This document shows, piece by piece, positions 1 to 6,964 of a stretch of 9,951 bases of DNA (position 1 is the first letter of the stretch; each line of letters starts with the position of its first letter). This DNA is from Actinomycetota bacterium (lineage in GTDB: Bacteria > Actinomycetota > Acidimicrobiia > Acidimicrobiales > Microtrichaceae). The notes beneath the pieces are model-generated. The model saw only the letters and a list, made by a program, of their open reading frames with translations. It did no database searches and was not told the origin of the DNA. The DNA lies in contig JAFDWA010000039.1 of NCBI GenBank assembly GCA_018268735.1, positions 1-9,951 of the forward strand. Direction: 5' to 3'. A program made the translations under genes and the position numbers.

Positions 1-791
1 GACATGGAGGTGAAGGCGCCGGCGAGGGCGTTCTCGTCGACTGCCTGGGCGACGGAGCCACCGACGCTGCCGACGATGTTGCTGATCGCGTCGAGGTCCG
101 CGCCCCGCGGCATCACGACGGCCCGCAGCTGGGCGCCGGACTGCGCGAGGGCGCTCTGGGCGGTCGCGGCGCTCGCACCGCCGATCATCGGCGGCGACGC
201 CGAGAAGAGGATGACCGCACGCTGGGCGAGGCCGTCGTCGCCGAGCATGTCGGCGGCGCCGATGATCCCCTCCCACGTCGCCGACGAGCCGACCGGTTCG
301 ACCTGACCCAACGCCGCCTCGAACGCTGCAGCGTCGCTCGTCGGGGCGATCTGCACGGTCGGGCCCCCACCGGTGGTCATCAGCCCGAGAGTTCGGGTGA
401 CACCGCGACCTGGCAGGAGCGGGGCCAGCGCCTGCTTGGCGAGCTGCACCGTCGCGTTGCCGAGCGTGGCGGAGTTGTCGAGCACGACCACTGCGTCGAG
501 TGGCAGCTTGTCGGCGCCGAGGACCTGGCTGTCGACGGTCCTGCCACCGACGACCGCCGCGAGCTGCTCGGTGCGCGCGCCGAGGAGGTCGCCGGAGACC
601 GAGACGTGCTCGCTTCGGGCATCGACCCGCTGTGCCGTCAGCTGGGCCGGCGGATCGTCGGCTGCGCCGGCAGGGGCGACGACCCCGAGCGCCCCGAGCA
701 GGCATGCGGCTGCGGCCAACCCGGCGAGCAGTGCGGCACCACGACGGGAGCGCCGTGCGCGACCCGGTCGGAGTTGGGTCGGCGTCGTCAC
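1..791 (-). CDS. Secreted/membrane VWA-domain protein of the Tad operon (3' end outside window)
   Basis: A partial gene with 263 codons visible; it continues past coordinate 1. I chose the GTG at 791-789, which overlaps the cpaF stop as GTGA, because it gives a clean export signal: an Arg-rich n-region (residues 8-17), a hydrophobic core (about 19-38) and an Ala-Gly-Ala cleavage site near 41-44. A von Willebrand factor A fold follows from about residue 98. The beta strand VVVLD carries the metal-site motif D105-N-S107-A-T109, and alternating strands and helices follow (VILFSAS at 193-199, LRAVVMPRG at 222-230). The usual late metal-site Asp is not evident, since SASPP stands where TDG is common, so metal binding may be weak or absent. 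In some actinobacterial tad operons a VWA domain precedes a TadB/GspF-like platform domain in one protein; whether that is so here cannot be seen. It probably acts outside the membrane in pilus assembly or adhesion, which is inferred from context. Confidence 0.8.
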   Translation of the reverse strand, partial: MTTPTQLRPGRARRSRRGAALLAGLAAAACLLGALGVVAPAGAADDPPAQLTAQRVDARSEHVSVSGDLLGARTEQLAAVVGGRTVDSQVLGADKLPLDAVVVLDNSATLGNATVQLAKQALAPLLPGRGVTRTLGLMTTGGGPTVQIAPTSDAAAFEAALGQVEPVGSSATWEGIIGAADMLGDDGLAQRAVILFSASPPMIGGASAATAQSALAQSGAQLRAVVMPRGADLDAISNIVGSVGGSVAQAVDENALAGAFTSM

Positions 792-2254
792 CTTCCGGTC
801 ACCGCCTTGCGACCGCCGTCGCGTGAGAACACCTCCGGGCCGAGGCGGATGCCCTGGTCGGCGAGCTTCTCCGCGAACTTGGGTCGCACCCCTGTCGCCT
901 GGAGCTGGCCCCGGTAGCGACCGTTCTCGTCGACGCCCGCACCGAAGTCGAACAGGAACACGTCCTGGAGGGTGATGACGTCGCCCTCCATGCCCTGCAC
1001 CTCGGTGATGTGGGTGACGCGCCGGGAGCCGTCCCGAAGTCGCTGGAGCTGCACGATCACGTCGATCGCGGACGCCATCTGCTCGCGGATGGCCCGCACC
1101 GGCAGGTCGAATCCGGACATGAGGACGAGGGTCTCGAGTCGGGCGAGGGTGTCGCGCGGGCTGTTCGCGTGCACCGTGGTCAGCGAGCCGTCGTGGCCCG
1201 TGTTCATGGCCTGCAGCATGTCGAGCGCCTCACCGGATCGGCACTCGCCGACCACGATCCGGTCCGGCCGCATGCGCAGGCAGTTCTTGACGAGGTCGCG
1301 GATCGTGACCTCGCCGCGGCCCTCCACGTTCGGTGGGCGCGACTCCATGCACAGCACGTGCTCCTGGTGGAGCTGGAGCTCCTTCGCGTCCTCGACGGTC
1401 ACGATGCGCTCGTCTTCGGGGATGAACGACGACAGGACGTTGAGCATCGTCGTCTTGCCGGTGCCGGTGCCGCCGGCGACGATCACGTTGAGCCGGCCGA
1501 CGATGCACGCCTGCAGGAAGCGGGCGGCGTGCGCGTTGACCGAGCCGAACCGGATGAGGTCGTCGATCTGCAGCGGATCGGCTGCGAACTTCCGGATGGT
1601 GAGGAAGGGACCGCCGATCGAAAGGGGCGAGATCACGGCGTTCACACGGGAGCCGTCGGGGAGGCGGGCGTCGACCATCGGCGTCGACTCGTCGATCCGT
1701 CGACCCACCTCGGAGACGATCTTGTCGATGACCCGTCGGACGTGGTCGCTGTCGATGAACCGGATCGAGGCGTCCTTGGTGAGCTTGCCGTTGCGCTCGA
1801 CGAACACCAGGTCCGGTCCGTTCACCATCACCTCGGTGACGTCCTCGTCACGCAGCAGCTTGTCGATCGGGCCGTAGCCGAGGATGTCGTCGGAGACGTC
1901 CTGGATGAGCTGCGCCTTGTCGGCTGCCGACAGCGGCATCCGCTCGGCGGCGATCGCTGCGTGGAGCTGCTCGTGCACCCGGCGGCGGAGGTCCTGCTCC
2001 GACAGTCGCCGGTCGAAGAGGATCGGGCCGAGCTCGTCGATCAGCTGCTGGTGGACCCGGTGGCGCAGCTCGTTCAGCGCTGGATCACGACGCGGGACGC
2101 TCGCTGCAGGCTTGGCGGGTTGGGCCGGATCCGACGGCGTGCGGGCCGCTCCCCCACCGTTGGCGCCAGCGGCACCGCCCGGAGCGGGTGGGACGCCCGA
2201 CGACTGCCCGGGCTGACCGCCCTGCTGCTCGTTGATGCGCTGGTACAGGGACAC
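788..2254 (-). CDS. cpaF: Tad pilus secretion ATPase CpaF/TadA
   Basis: A cytoplasmic hexameric ATPase of the type II/IV secretion (GspE/VirB11) superfamily that powers Flp pilin assembly. The 488 residues comprise a low-complexity Gly/Pro/Ala-rich start (about 1-55), a helical N-terminal domain (about 58-130) containing a DILGYGPID motif, and the ATPase core. Visible motifs are Walker A GGTGTGKTT (261-269), the Asp box VTVEDAKELQL (286-296), Walker B RIVVGECRSGEA with its catalytic Glu337, and the His box TTVHANSPRD (359-368). All active-site elements are intact. The start is a GTG with a good ribosome site, GAGGGAG, 7 bases upstream. It lies 56 bases after cpaE and overlaps the next gene by 4 bases. 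TadA and CpaF are two names for the same family; membership is firm, while the exact pilus or secretion role is inferred from its neighbours. Confidence 0.95.
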   Translation of the reverse strand: MSLYQRINEQQGGQPGQSSGVPPAPGGAAGANGGGAARTPSDPAQPAKPAASVPRRDPALNELRHRVHQQLIDELGPILFDRRLSEQDLRRRVHEQLHAAIAAERMPLSAADKAQLIQDVSDDILGYGPIDKLLRDEDVTEVMVNGPDLVFVERNGKLTKDASIRFIDSDHVRRVIDKIVSEVGRRIDESTPMVDARLPDGSRVNAVISPLSIGGPFLTIRKFAADPLQIDDLIRFGSVNAHAARFLQACIVGRLNVIVAGGTGTGKTTMLNVLSSFIPEDERIVTVEDAKELQLHQEHVLCMESRPPNVEGRGEVTIRDLVKNCLRMRPDRIVVGECRSGEALDMLQAMNTGHDGSLTTVHANSPRDTLARLETLVLMSGFDLPVRAIREQMASAIDVIVQLQRLRDGSRRVTHITEVQGMEGDVITLQDVFLFDFGAGVDENGRYRGQLQATGVRPKFAEKLADQGIRLGPEVFSRDGGRKAVTGR

Positions 2255-2310
2255 CGTGGAACTCCCTCGTGTGGCTCGCTCGGACCTCGGCGTCCGCGCT
2301 CAGGTTCGGA

Positions 2311-3534
2311 TCACTTGCGGCGACGGCCGGCGTCGCTCGGGATGAACTGGTCGGCGAGCTGCTGGATCGAGCGGCTCACCCCGGACTTCGGGCTGTGCAG
2401 CACGACCGGCTCGCCCTTGTTGACGGCCTGCGGCACGCAGATGTCGCTCGGGATGAGCGCGTCCGCCTTGATCTGCAGCGTCCGCTCCACCTCGCCGATG
2501 TCGAGCTTGACCTTGCTGTTGGCCCGGTTCAGCACCAGGAGCAGCTTCTCCATCGGGGTGTTGAGGAGACGAAGCGTCTGCAGGCCGATCTTGACGTTCT
2601 TGATGTTCGGGATGTCCATCCCGGCCACGAGCAGCACCCGGTCCGACGCCTCGACGAGCCCGAGGACCACGTCGTTGAAGTAGGCCGGCGTGTCGACGAT
2701 GACGTAGGCGCAGAACGTGCGGAGCATCTCGACGATCGCCACCATCTCGGCAGCACCGACCTGATCTGCGAACGCCGGCTCGAGCGGCGCCGGCATGACC
2801 CGCAGGCCGGACGCCTCGTGGGTGACGAGGAGGCTCTCGAGCAGCGGCGGGTCCATGCGGTCGAGCACGGACACGGCATCGACGATCGTGTGGTGCGGCG
2901 TCAGCTTCAACATCACCGCGACGTCGCCGAACTGCAGGTCCGCGTCGACGAGGCAGACCGGCTGCTCCGAGCGCCTCGCGAGCTCGACGGCGAGCGACGT
3001 CGACAGCATCGACTTGCCGGCCCCGCCCTTGGTCGAGAACACGGTGATGACCTGGCCGTCGACGGTGGGCAGCTCCTCCGGCTCGTCGGTCACCGGGACC
3101 GGGGCCGCGGGCATGACCGCCGCACGTGGGGTCTGGTCCAGGCTCACCGCGACCCGCTGCACCGCCTGGGCCAGCGCTCCGGACTCGCCGGTGAGAGCGA
3201 GGACGTCGCGCACACCGGCCCGAAGCGCCGTCTGCAGCAGCTGGGTGCTCAGCTCGTCGACGACGAGGATGGTCGCCATCAGCGGGTACTCACGCTGGAT
3301 GCGCTCGCTCGCGTGCAGCACCGCGTCGTCGCTGCAGGACGGTCCGAGGACCGCCACGACGGGCACGGCGCCGGTCAGGCGGGCGGCCAGCTCCTCGACG
3401 TTCGCGAACGGGGTGACGCCGTCGCCGAGGAGGCCCATGATCCGCTCACGTGTCGGCGCATGGGACTCGACGACGGCGACCGACACACGGATCGTGGACG
3501 GCGGCGCCTCCGGAGTGGTGAGGAAGTCGGTCAC
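2311..3534 (-). CDS. cpaE: Tad locus localisation ATPase CpaE/TadZ
   Basis: A ParA/MinD-superfamily ATPase that in other bacteria places the Tad machine in the cell, often at a pole. The 407 residues hold an N-terminal receiver-like domain (about 15-132), an acidic/Pro linker (about 135-158) and the ATPase. The receiver fold has no recognisable phosphoacceptor: the strand where Asp is expected reads VVAVLGPS (59-66), so it is a pseudo-receiver. The ATPase has the deviant Walker A KGGAGKS (169-175, with the signature Lys169 and the P-loop Lys174), the Walker A' strand LVDADLQFGD (195-204) and the Walker B strand YVIVDTPA (277-284). The GTG start overlaps the cpaB stop as GTGA, implying translational coupling. 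The C-terminus ends in a basic GRRRK tail. Family assignment is firm; polar localisation is by analogy. Confidence 0.93.
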   Translation of the reverse strand: MTDFLTTPEAPPSTIRVSVAVVESHAPTRERIMGLLGDGVTPFANVEELAARLTGAVPVVAVLGPSCSDDAVLHASERIQREYPLMATILVVDELSTQLLQTALRAGVRDVLALTGESGALAQAVQRVAVSLDQTPRAAVMPAAPVPVTDEPEELPTVDGQVITVFSTKGGAGKSMLSTSLAVELARRSEQPVCLVDADLQFGDVAVMLKLTPHHTIVDAVSVLDRMDPPLLESLLVTHEASGLRVMPAPLEPAFADQVGAAEMVAIVEMLRTFCAYVIVDTPAYFNDVVLGLVEASDRVLLVAGMDIPNIKNVKIGLQTLRLLNTPMEKLLLVLNRANSKVKLDIGEVERTLQIKADALIPSDICVPQAVNKGEPVVLHSPKSGVSRSIQQLADQFIPSDAGRRRK

Positions 3535-4418
3535 TTGCCCGGTGCCTGCGTCGGGTAGAGCGGCGTGCCGGCCTCACCGGGCAGCTGCGGGAGTGCGTTC
3601 GTGAACGGCATCGGGACCGGCGTGTAGTCGGGCCGGTTGAGCGTGAGGTACAGGTTGGCGTCCTTGAGCGACACGAGCAGCTGTGCCTGCTGCGGCGGCA
3701 GCTGGACCGTGATCAGCGGCGACTGCGCCGGCGGAGCGGTGGTCTCCGGCGTCGCGCCCTTGTCGCCGGTGCCCGTCGATGCGGCGACCGGCGAGCCGAG
3801 CTGCTGGCCGACGGCGATGACCTTGACGCCCTGGAAGAGGTAGGTGGCCGGCGTGCCGAGCACGACCTCGCCGGAGCTGCCGTTGGCGCGCTGCAGCGGG
3901 CAGGTGCTCTGCGATCCGCCCTGACCGCCTGCGGCGCCGCCCTGGCCACCGATCTGGCAGTAGTTGGCGAGGATGTTGATGTTGTCGCCCGGCTTCACGA
4001 GACCGGCCACGCCCGCAGCCTGGTCGACGGTGATGGTGACCGCGACGTTGCCCTTGTCGAGGGCTGCAGCGTTCGAGCCGGTGAGCGCGGTCGGCGCCAC
4101 GAACATCGAGGTGGTGATGACCTCCCCACCGCCGAGGTCGACCGCTGCGACCTGGCCGAGGATGTCGGCGTAGCGCCGGACGGGGTTCGCCGGGAGCTCG
4201 TCCTGGCGGCGCTTCTCGATCGTGAGCAGCTTGCCCTCGATCGCAGCATCGGCCGTCGAGCCCTTCGCGATCGGACCGGCGGCGACGACGACCGAGACCA
4301 TCTGCGCGTCCTGGTCGGACTTGTTCTCGACCCCTCGGACGTAGCTGAGGGTGAGGAATGCGGCGAGGGCTCCGACGACCACCGCCCCGATGAGGATCAA
4401 CGTTCTGCGTGAACTCAC
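3531..4418 (-). CDS. cpaB: Flp/Tad pilus assembly protein CpaB (RcpC)
   Basis: An envelope protein of the Tad pilus, 295 residues from the chosen start. One N-terminal membrane segment (about 5-25, LILIGAVVVGALAAFLTL) anchors it with the rest outside. A SAF-like domain follows (about 42-107: VVVAAGPIAKGS, then VAAVDLGGGEVITTSMF), and then the RcpC/CpaB domain with the family motif GLVKPGDNINILANY (139-153). A Gly/Gln-rich insert is bracketed by Cys154 and Cys173, a possible disulfide. The C-terminal part is Pro-rich. I preferred the GTG at 4418 because it places the membrane helix at the N-terminus and has GGAG/CGGAG ribosome-site sequences just upstream. An in-frame extension up to 4508 would add 30 mostly basic residues unlike the family. 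It is the first gene of the operon and overlaps cpaE by 4 bases. Confidence 0.92.
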   Translation of the reverse strand: MSSRRTLILIGAVVVGALAAFLTLSYVRGVENKSDQDAQMVSVVVAAGPIAKGSTADAAIEGKLLTIEKRRQDELPANPVRRYADILGQVAAVDLGGGEVITTSMFVAPTALTGSNAAALDKGNVAVTITVDQAAGVAGLVKPGDNINILANYCQIGGQGGAAGGQGGSQSTCPLQRANGSSGEVVLGTPATYLFQGVKVIAVGQQLGSPVAASTGTGDKGATPETTAPPAQSPLITVQLPPQQAQLLVSLKDANLYLTLNRPDYTPVPMPFTNALPQLPGEAGTPLYPTQAPGK

Positions 4419-4717
4419 TTGTCTCCGCTCCGTGCGCGTAGGGACAACGCTCGGACACCTCGACCGGGAGCTGTGGATCGAACGTCGCCTGGGCGACGCT
4501 CGGCTCACCAGCGCTCGGGCGCAGCATCCGCTGTTGATTCACTCGGCCGAAAGCGCGCTCGCCTGAATCTTTTGGACCATTTCCTCGAACGGCCCTGCTC
4601 CTCGGGACCCGTCGCCGGGATCGATCCGGTGGCGGGACGCGAAGCGGCCCCCTCTCGGGGGCCGCTTCGGTGCATCGTCGGTGTCGGGCCCGCCGTCGGT
4701 GGACCCGGAGGTGCTGG
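4419..4717. other. Gene-free region between rpsA and cpaB; probable cpaB operon leader
   Basis: About 300 bases with no convincing gene. From rpsA toward cpaB it holds a strong hairpin (4641-4668), a perfect 10-base palindrome GGATCGATCC (4618-4627) within a slightly larger inverted repeat, an AT-rich patch near 4563-4585 that stands out in this GC-rich DNA, a 13-codon mini-ORF (4580-4539), and a short inverted repeat CGTCGCC-TG-GGCGACG (4483-4498). The cpaB-cpaE-cpaF promoter should lie here because the hairpin separates it from rpsA, but I could not identify a confident -35/-10 pair, and I see no match to a cyclic-di-GMP riboswitch core. Confidence 0.6.
4641..4668 (-). terminator. Probable rpsA transcription terminator hairpin
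   Basis: A perfect 12-bp inverted repeat (arm GAAGCGGCCCCC, 4-base loop TCTC, arm GGGGGCCGCTTC), placed 49 bases after the rpsA stop. The stem is very stable. There is no T-run after it on either strand, so it is not a classical intrinsic terminator, but tail-less hairpins are often proposed as terminators in high-GC actinobacteria. Its position at the boundary between the housekeeping block and the Tad operon fits that role. It could alternatively stabilise the rpsA mRNA 3' end. Confidence 0.75.
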
Positions 4718-6055
4718 TCAGCCCTCGGCGGGCTCTCCCTGATCGGGATCGACGGACTCGACCGCCGTGTCGCCGGAGGCCTCGACGACGTCGGCGGGGG
4801 CGTCGAAGCCCTGCTCGGCGTAGTACTGCTCCCAGGCCTCCTGGCCCTCGGTGGTCTCCTCGCCGACCGGCTGACCGATATAGTTGCCCTCGGCGTCGTA
4901 GTTCTGCTCGCCGAAGTGCTCCTGGTACTCCGCAGAGACGACGCCGCCCTCGGCGGCCTGCTTGATCGACAGGCTGATGCGACGACGGTCGAGGTCCAAG
5001 TCGATGATCTTGACCCAGAGCTCCTCGCCGGGCGTGACGACCTGCTCGGGAAGGTCGACGTGGTGCGCGGACATCTCCGAGATGTGCACGAGGCCCTCGA
5101 TGCCGTCGCCGACCTGGATGAACGAGCCGAACGGAACGAGCTTCGTGACCCGTCCGTAGACCAGCTCGCCGACCTGGTGGTTGGAGGCGAACTCCTGCCA
5201 GGGGTCCTGCTGGGTGGCCTTCAGGGACAACGAGATGCGCTCCCGGTCGAGATCGACCTCCAGCACCTCGACCTCGACCTCGTCGCCGACCGCGACGACC
5301 GAGCCAGGGTGGTCGACGTGCTTCCAGGACAGCTCCGACACGTGGATGAGGCCGTCCATGCCGCCGAGGTCGACGAACGCACCGAAGTTCACGACGCTCG
5401 ACACGACGCCCTTGCGACGCTCGCCGGGCTTCAGGTTGGCCAGGAAGTCCTCGCGCTGCTCCTTCTGGGTCTCCTCCAGCCAGGCACGTCGGGACAGCAC
5501 GACGTTGTTGCGGTTCTTGTCGAGCTCGATGATCTTCGCCTCGAGGCTGCGGCCCACGTACGGCTGCAGGTCACGCACCCGCCGCAGCTCCACGAGCGAC
5601 GCGGGCAGGAAGCCACGGAGGCCGATGTCGATGATGAGACCGCCCTTGACGACCTCGATGACCGGACCGGAGACGACGCCGTCGTCCTCCTTGACCTTCT
5701 CGATCGTGCCCCACGCCCGCTCGTACTGCGCGCGCTTCTTGGAGAGGATCAGTCGGCCCTCCTTGTCCTCCTTCTGGAGGACAAGGGCCTCGACCTCGTC
5801 GCCGATGGTGACGACCTCGTTCGGGTCGACCTCGTTGCGGATCGACAGCTCACGGTTGGGGATGACGCCCTCGGACTTGTAGCCGATGTCGAGCAGCACC
5901 TCGTCGCGGTCGACCTTCACCACCGTGCCGGTCACCAGCTGGCCGTCCTCGACGTCCACCATGGTCGCTGCCATGGCGTCGTCCAGGGACATGCCACCGA
6001 GGTCGTCCTCGATGATCTGGCGGGGTGTGTAGTCGGCGATGGCGGTGTCGGACAC
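4718..6055 (-). CDS. rpsA: 30S ribosomal protein S1
   Basis: Binds mRNA on the small ribosomal subunit and assists translation initiation. The 445 residues carry four S1 RNA-binding domains at about 38-107, 125-190, 211-280 and 296-366; the third and fourth show the classic FGAFVDLGG...GLIHVSELS and FGSFIQVGDGIEGLVHISEMS patterns. Two further domains present in the six-domain proteobacterial form are absent, as is usual in actinobacteria. The acidic aromatic tail (371-445) contains YDAEGNYI, a motif I recall from actinobacterial S1 tails. I chose the GTG at 6055, with GAGAAG 9 bases upstream, because the family start is close to here; the longer frame from 6130 would run through the likely promoter. 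It follows the methyltransferase stop by 108 bases and is followed by a strong hairpin. The weak point is the exact start: a TTG two codons upstream is also possible. Confidence 0.96.
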   Translation of the reverse strand: MSDTAIADYTPRQIIEDDLGGMSLDDAMAATMVDVEDGQLVTGTVVKVDRDEVLLDIGYKSEGVIPNRELSIRNEVDPNEVVTIGDEVEALVLQKEDKEGRLILSKKRAQYERAWGTIEKVKEDDGVVSGPVIEVVKGGLIIDIGLRGFLPASLVELRRVRDLQPYVGRSLEAKIIELDKNRNNVVLSRRAWLEETQKEQREDFLANLKPGERRKGVVSSVVNFGAFVDLGGMDGLIHVSELSWKHVDHPGSVVAVGDEVEVEVLEVDLDRERISLSLKATQQDPWQEFASNHQVGELVYGRVTKLVPFGSFIQVGDGIEGLVHISEMSAHHVDLPEQVVTPGEELWVKIIDLDLDRRRISLSIKQAAEGGVVSAEYQEHFGEQNYDAEGNYIGQPVGEETTEGQEAWEQYYAEQGFDAPADVVEASGDTAVESVDPDQGEPAEG

Positions 6056-6100
6056 GTGCAACTGCTTCTCGTCAAGGGGCGCGGCGCGCCCACGGATGGG

Positions 6101-6137
6101 ACGTGTCACCCTACCCGCACCCAGCGCCACCCCGAAA
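6101..6137 (-). promoter_or_regulatory. Candidate rpsA promoter
   Basis: On the minus strand a TAGGGT hexamer (6113-6108) fits the actinobacterial TANNNT -10 pattern, and TTTCGG or TTCGGG lies 17-18 bases upstream as a weak -35. This would start transcription near 6101 and give a 5' leader of about 45 bases before the rpsA GTG. The spacing is sensible and the site lies in the only gap before rpsA. The match is modest and found by eye. Confidence 0.4.
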
Positions 6138-6146
6138 GCCCGCGCC

Positions 6147-6165
6147 GAGGCCGTCTCCCGGCCTC
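6147..6165 (-). terminator. Weak hairpin at the end of the methyltransferase gene
   Basis: A 7-bp perfect inverted repeat (GAGGCCG / CGGCCTC, 5-base loop) overlaps the methyltransferase stop codon. Only a TTT run follows some 10 bases later on the minus strand. It may attenuate read-through from polA into rpsA. The stem is short, so chance occurrence in GC-rich DNA is possible. Confidence 0.35.
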
Positions 6166-6964
6166 AACCGGTGGGCGTGCGTGCGACGAGGAGGAACTCG
6201 GGCGTGTCGATCGTCGGCGGGCTCATCGAGTAGCCACCCGGGGTGACCGACCAGATGTGGTCGACCAGGAGCCCTGCCCTCTCGGCGACGAGGCGCAGCT
6301 CCCGCGGGGTGTAGCAAGTGGTCCACAGGTCCGCCTCGGCCCGCTCGCCCTCGCCGTCGAGCAGCTCGGCGCGCTCGTGGTTGACGGCTCCGGCGGCGTC
6401 GAAGGTGTCGGTCTCCTCCAGCCAGCGCACCTGGAAGTACGAGGAGAAGGCCGACACGGCGCATCGACCGCCGGGTCCGAGCGCGGCAGCGATCCCCGCC
6501 AGCACCGCGGTGTCGGCACCGAGGTTCTGCGGATCCCCGACATCGGGTGCTCCACCGAGGCCGAACGCTCCCTGGCACAGCGAGATCGCGGCGTCGAACG
6601 GTGCAGCGGAGCGGGCGGCGTCGAAGCGCTCGTCGCCGACCATCGAACGGGCATCGGCGCGCTCGAAGGTGACGAGCCCGCTCAGGCCCTCCCTGTCGGC
6701 GACCTCGACGCCCACCTCGACGAACCGCTCGCTGATGTCCACGCCGACGACCTCGATGCCGTGGCGGGCGAGCGCCAGCGCGTGGCGCCCCGGTCCGCAG
6801 CCGACGTCGAGGACGCGCATCCCCTCGGAGAGCCCGAGCAACCCGATGAGGAAGGACACCTCCTGCTCGGTGCCCATCGTGAAGGAGTACCGGAGGTACG
6901 CAGGCCCGACGTGGTCCGCGATGTCCTCGAACCAGTGACGGTCCTCGAACCGGTCGCTACTCAT
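6164..6964 (-). CDS. Class I SAM-dependent methyltransferase, substrate unknown
   Basis: A 266-residue Rossmann-fold methyltransferase. The SAM-binding motif I is VLDVGCGPGR (51-60), motif II is the acidic strand-2 end VVGVDIS (72-78), and later strands include FERADARSM (100-108) and FDAAISLCQGAFG (123-135), then a post-core strand ending GGRCAVSAFSSYF (165-177). An N-terminal helical cap (HWFEDIADHVGPAYLRYSF) precedes the core. Nothing visible fixes the substrate; small-molecule, lipid or protein targets are all possible. The ATG overlaps the polA stop as ATGA, so the two are probably cotranscribed and translationally coupled. A reading frame continues upstream of the ATG inside polA, but that stretch is antiparallel-looking low-complexity translation and is not part of the protein. 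Its place between polA and rpsA may hint at translation or nucleic-acid chemistry, but that is guesswork. Confidence 0.9.
   Translation of the reverse strand: MSSDRFEDRHWFEDIADHVGPAYLRYSFTMGTEQEVSFLIGLLGLSEGMRVLDVGCGPGRHALALARHGIEVVGVDISERFVEVGVEVADREGLSGLVTFERADARSMVGDERFDAARSAAPFDAAISLCQGAFGLGGAPDVGDPQNLGADTAVLAGIAAALGPGGRCAVSAFSSYFQVRWLEETDTFDAAGAVNHERAELLDGEGERAEADLWTTCYTPRELRLVAERAGLLVDHIWSVTPGGYSMSPPTIDTPEFLLVARTPTG

Noticed and set aside
2281..2296. Small hairpin CGGAC-ctcggc-GTCCG between cpaE and cpaF
   Set aside because: Only 5 bp with no T-run; too weak to call an attenuator or processing site.
1010..3558. Plus-strand open frames of 557 and 429 residues opposite cpaF and cpaE
   Set aside because: Shadow translations of well-identified minus-strand genes, with no family signature.
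4419..4508. 30-residue N-terminal extension of CpaB
   Set aside because: It would add a basic, Ser/Arg-rich stretch before the membrane helix, and a better ribosome site supports the GTG at 4418.
3574..4542. 322-residue minus-strand frame starting in the leader and overlapping cpaB out of frame
   Set aside because: Its translation becomes Arg/Gly/His-rich noise within cpaB, which has clear family motifs in its own frame.
4419..4640. Cyclic-di-GMP riboswitch or WhiG/FliA-type promoter before cpaB
   Set aside because: I looked for the conserved riboswitch core and for a TAAA-N15-GCCGATAA-like pair; the nearest GCCGA lies at the wrong spacing.
6056..6130. 25-residue N-terminal extension of S1
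   Set aside because: It spans the candidate promoter region and does not resemble the family N-terminus; the GTG at 6055 has a better-spaced ribosome site.
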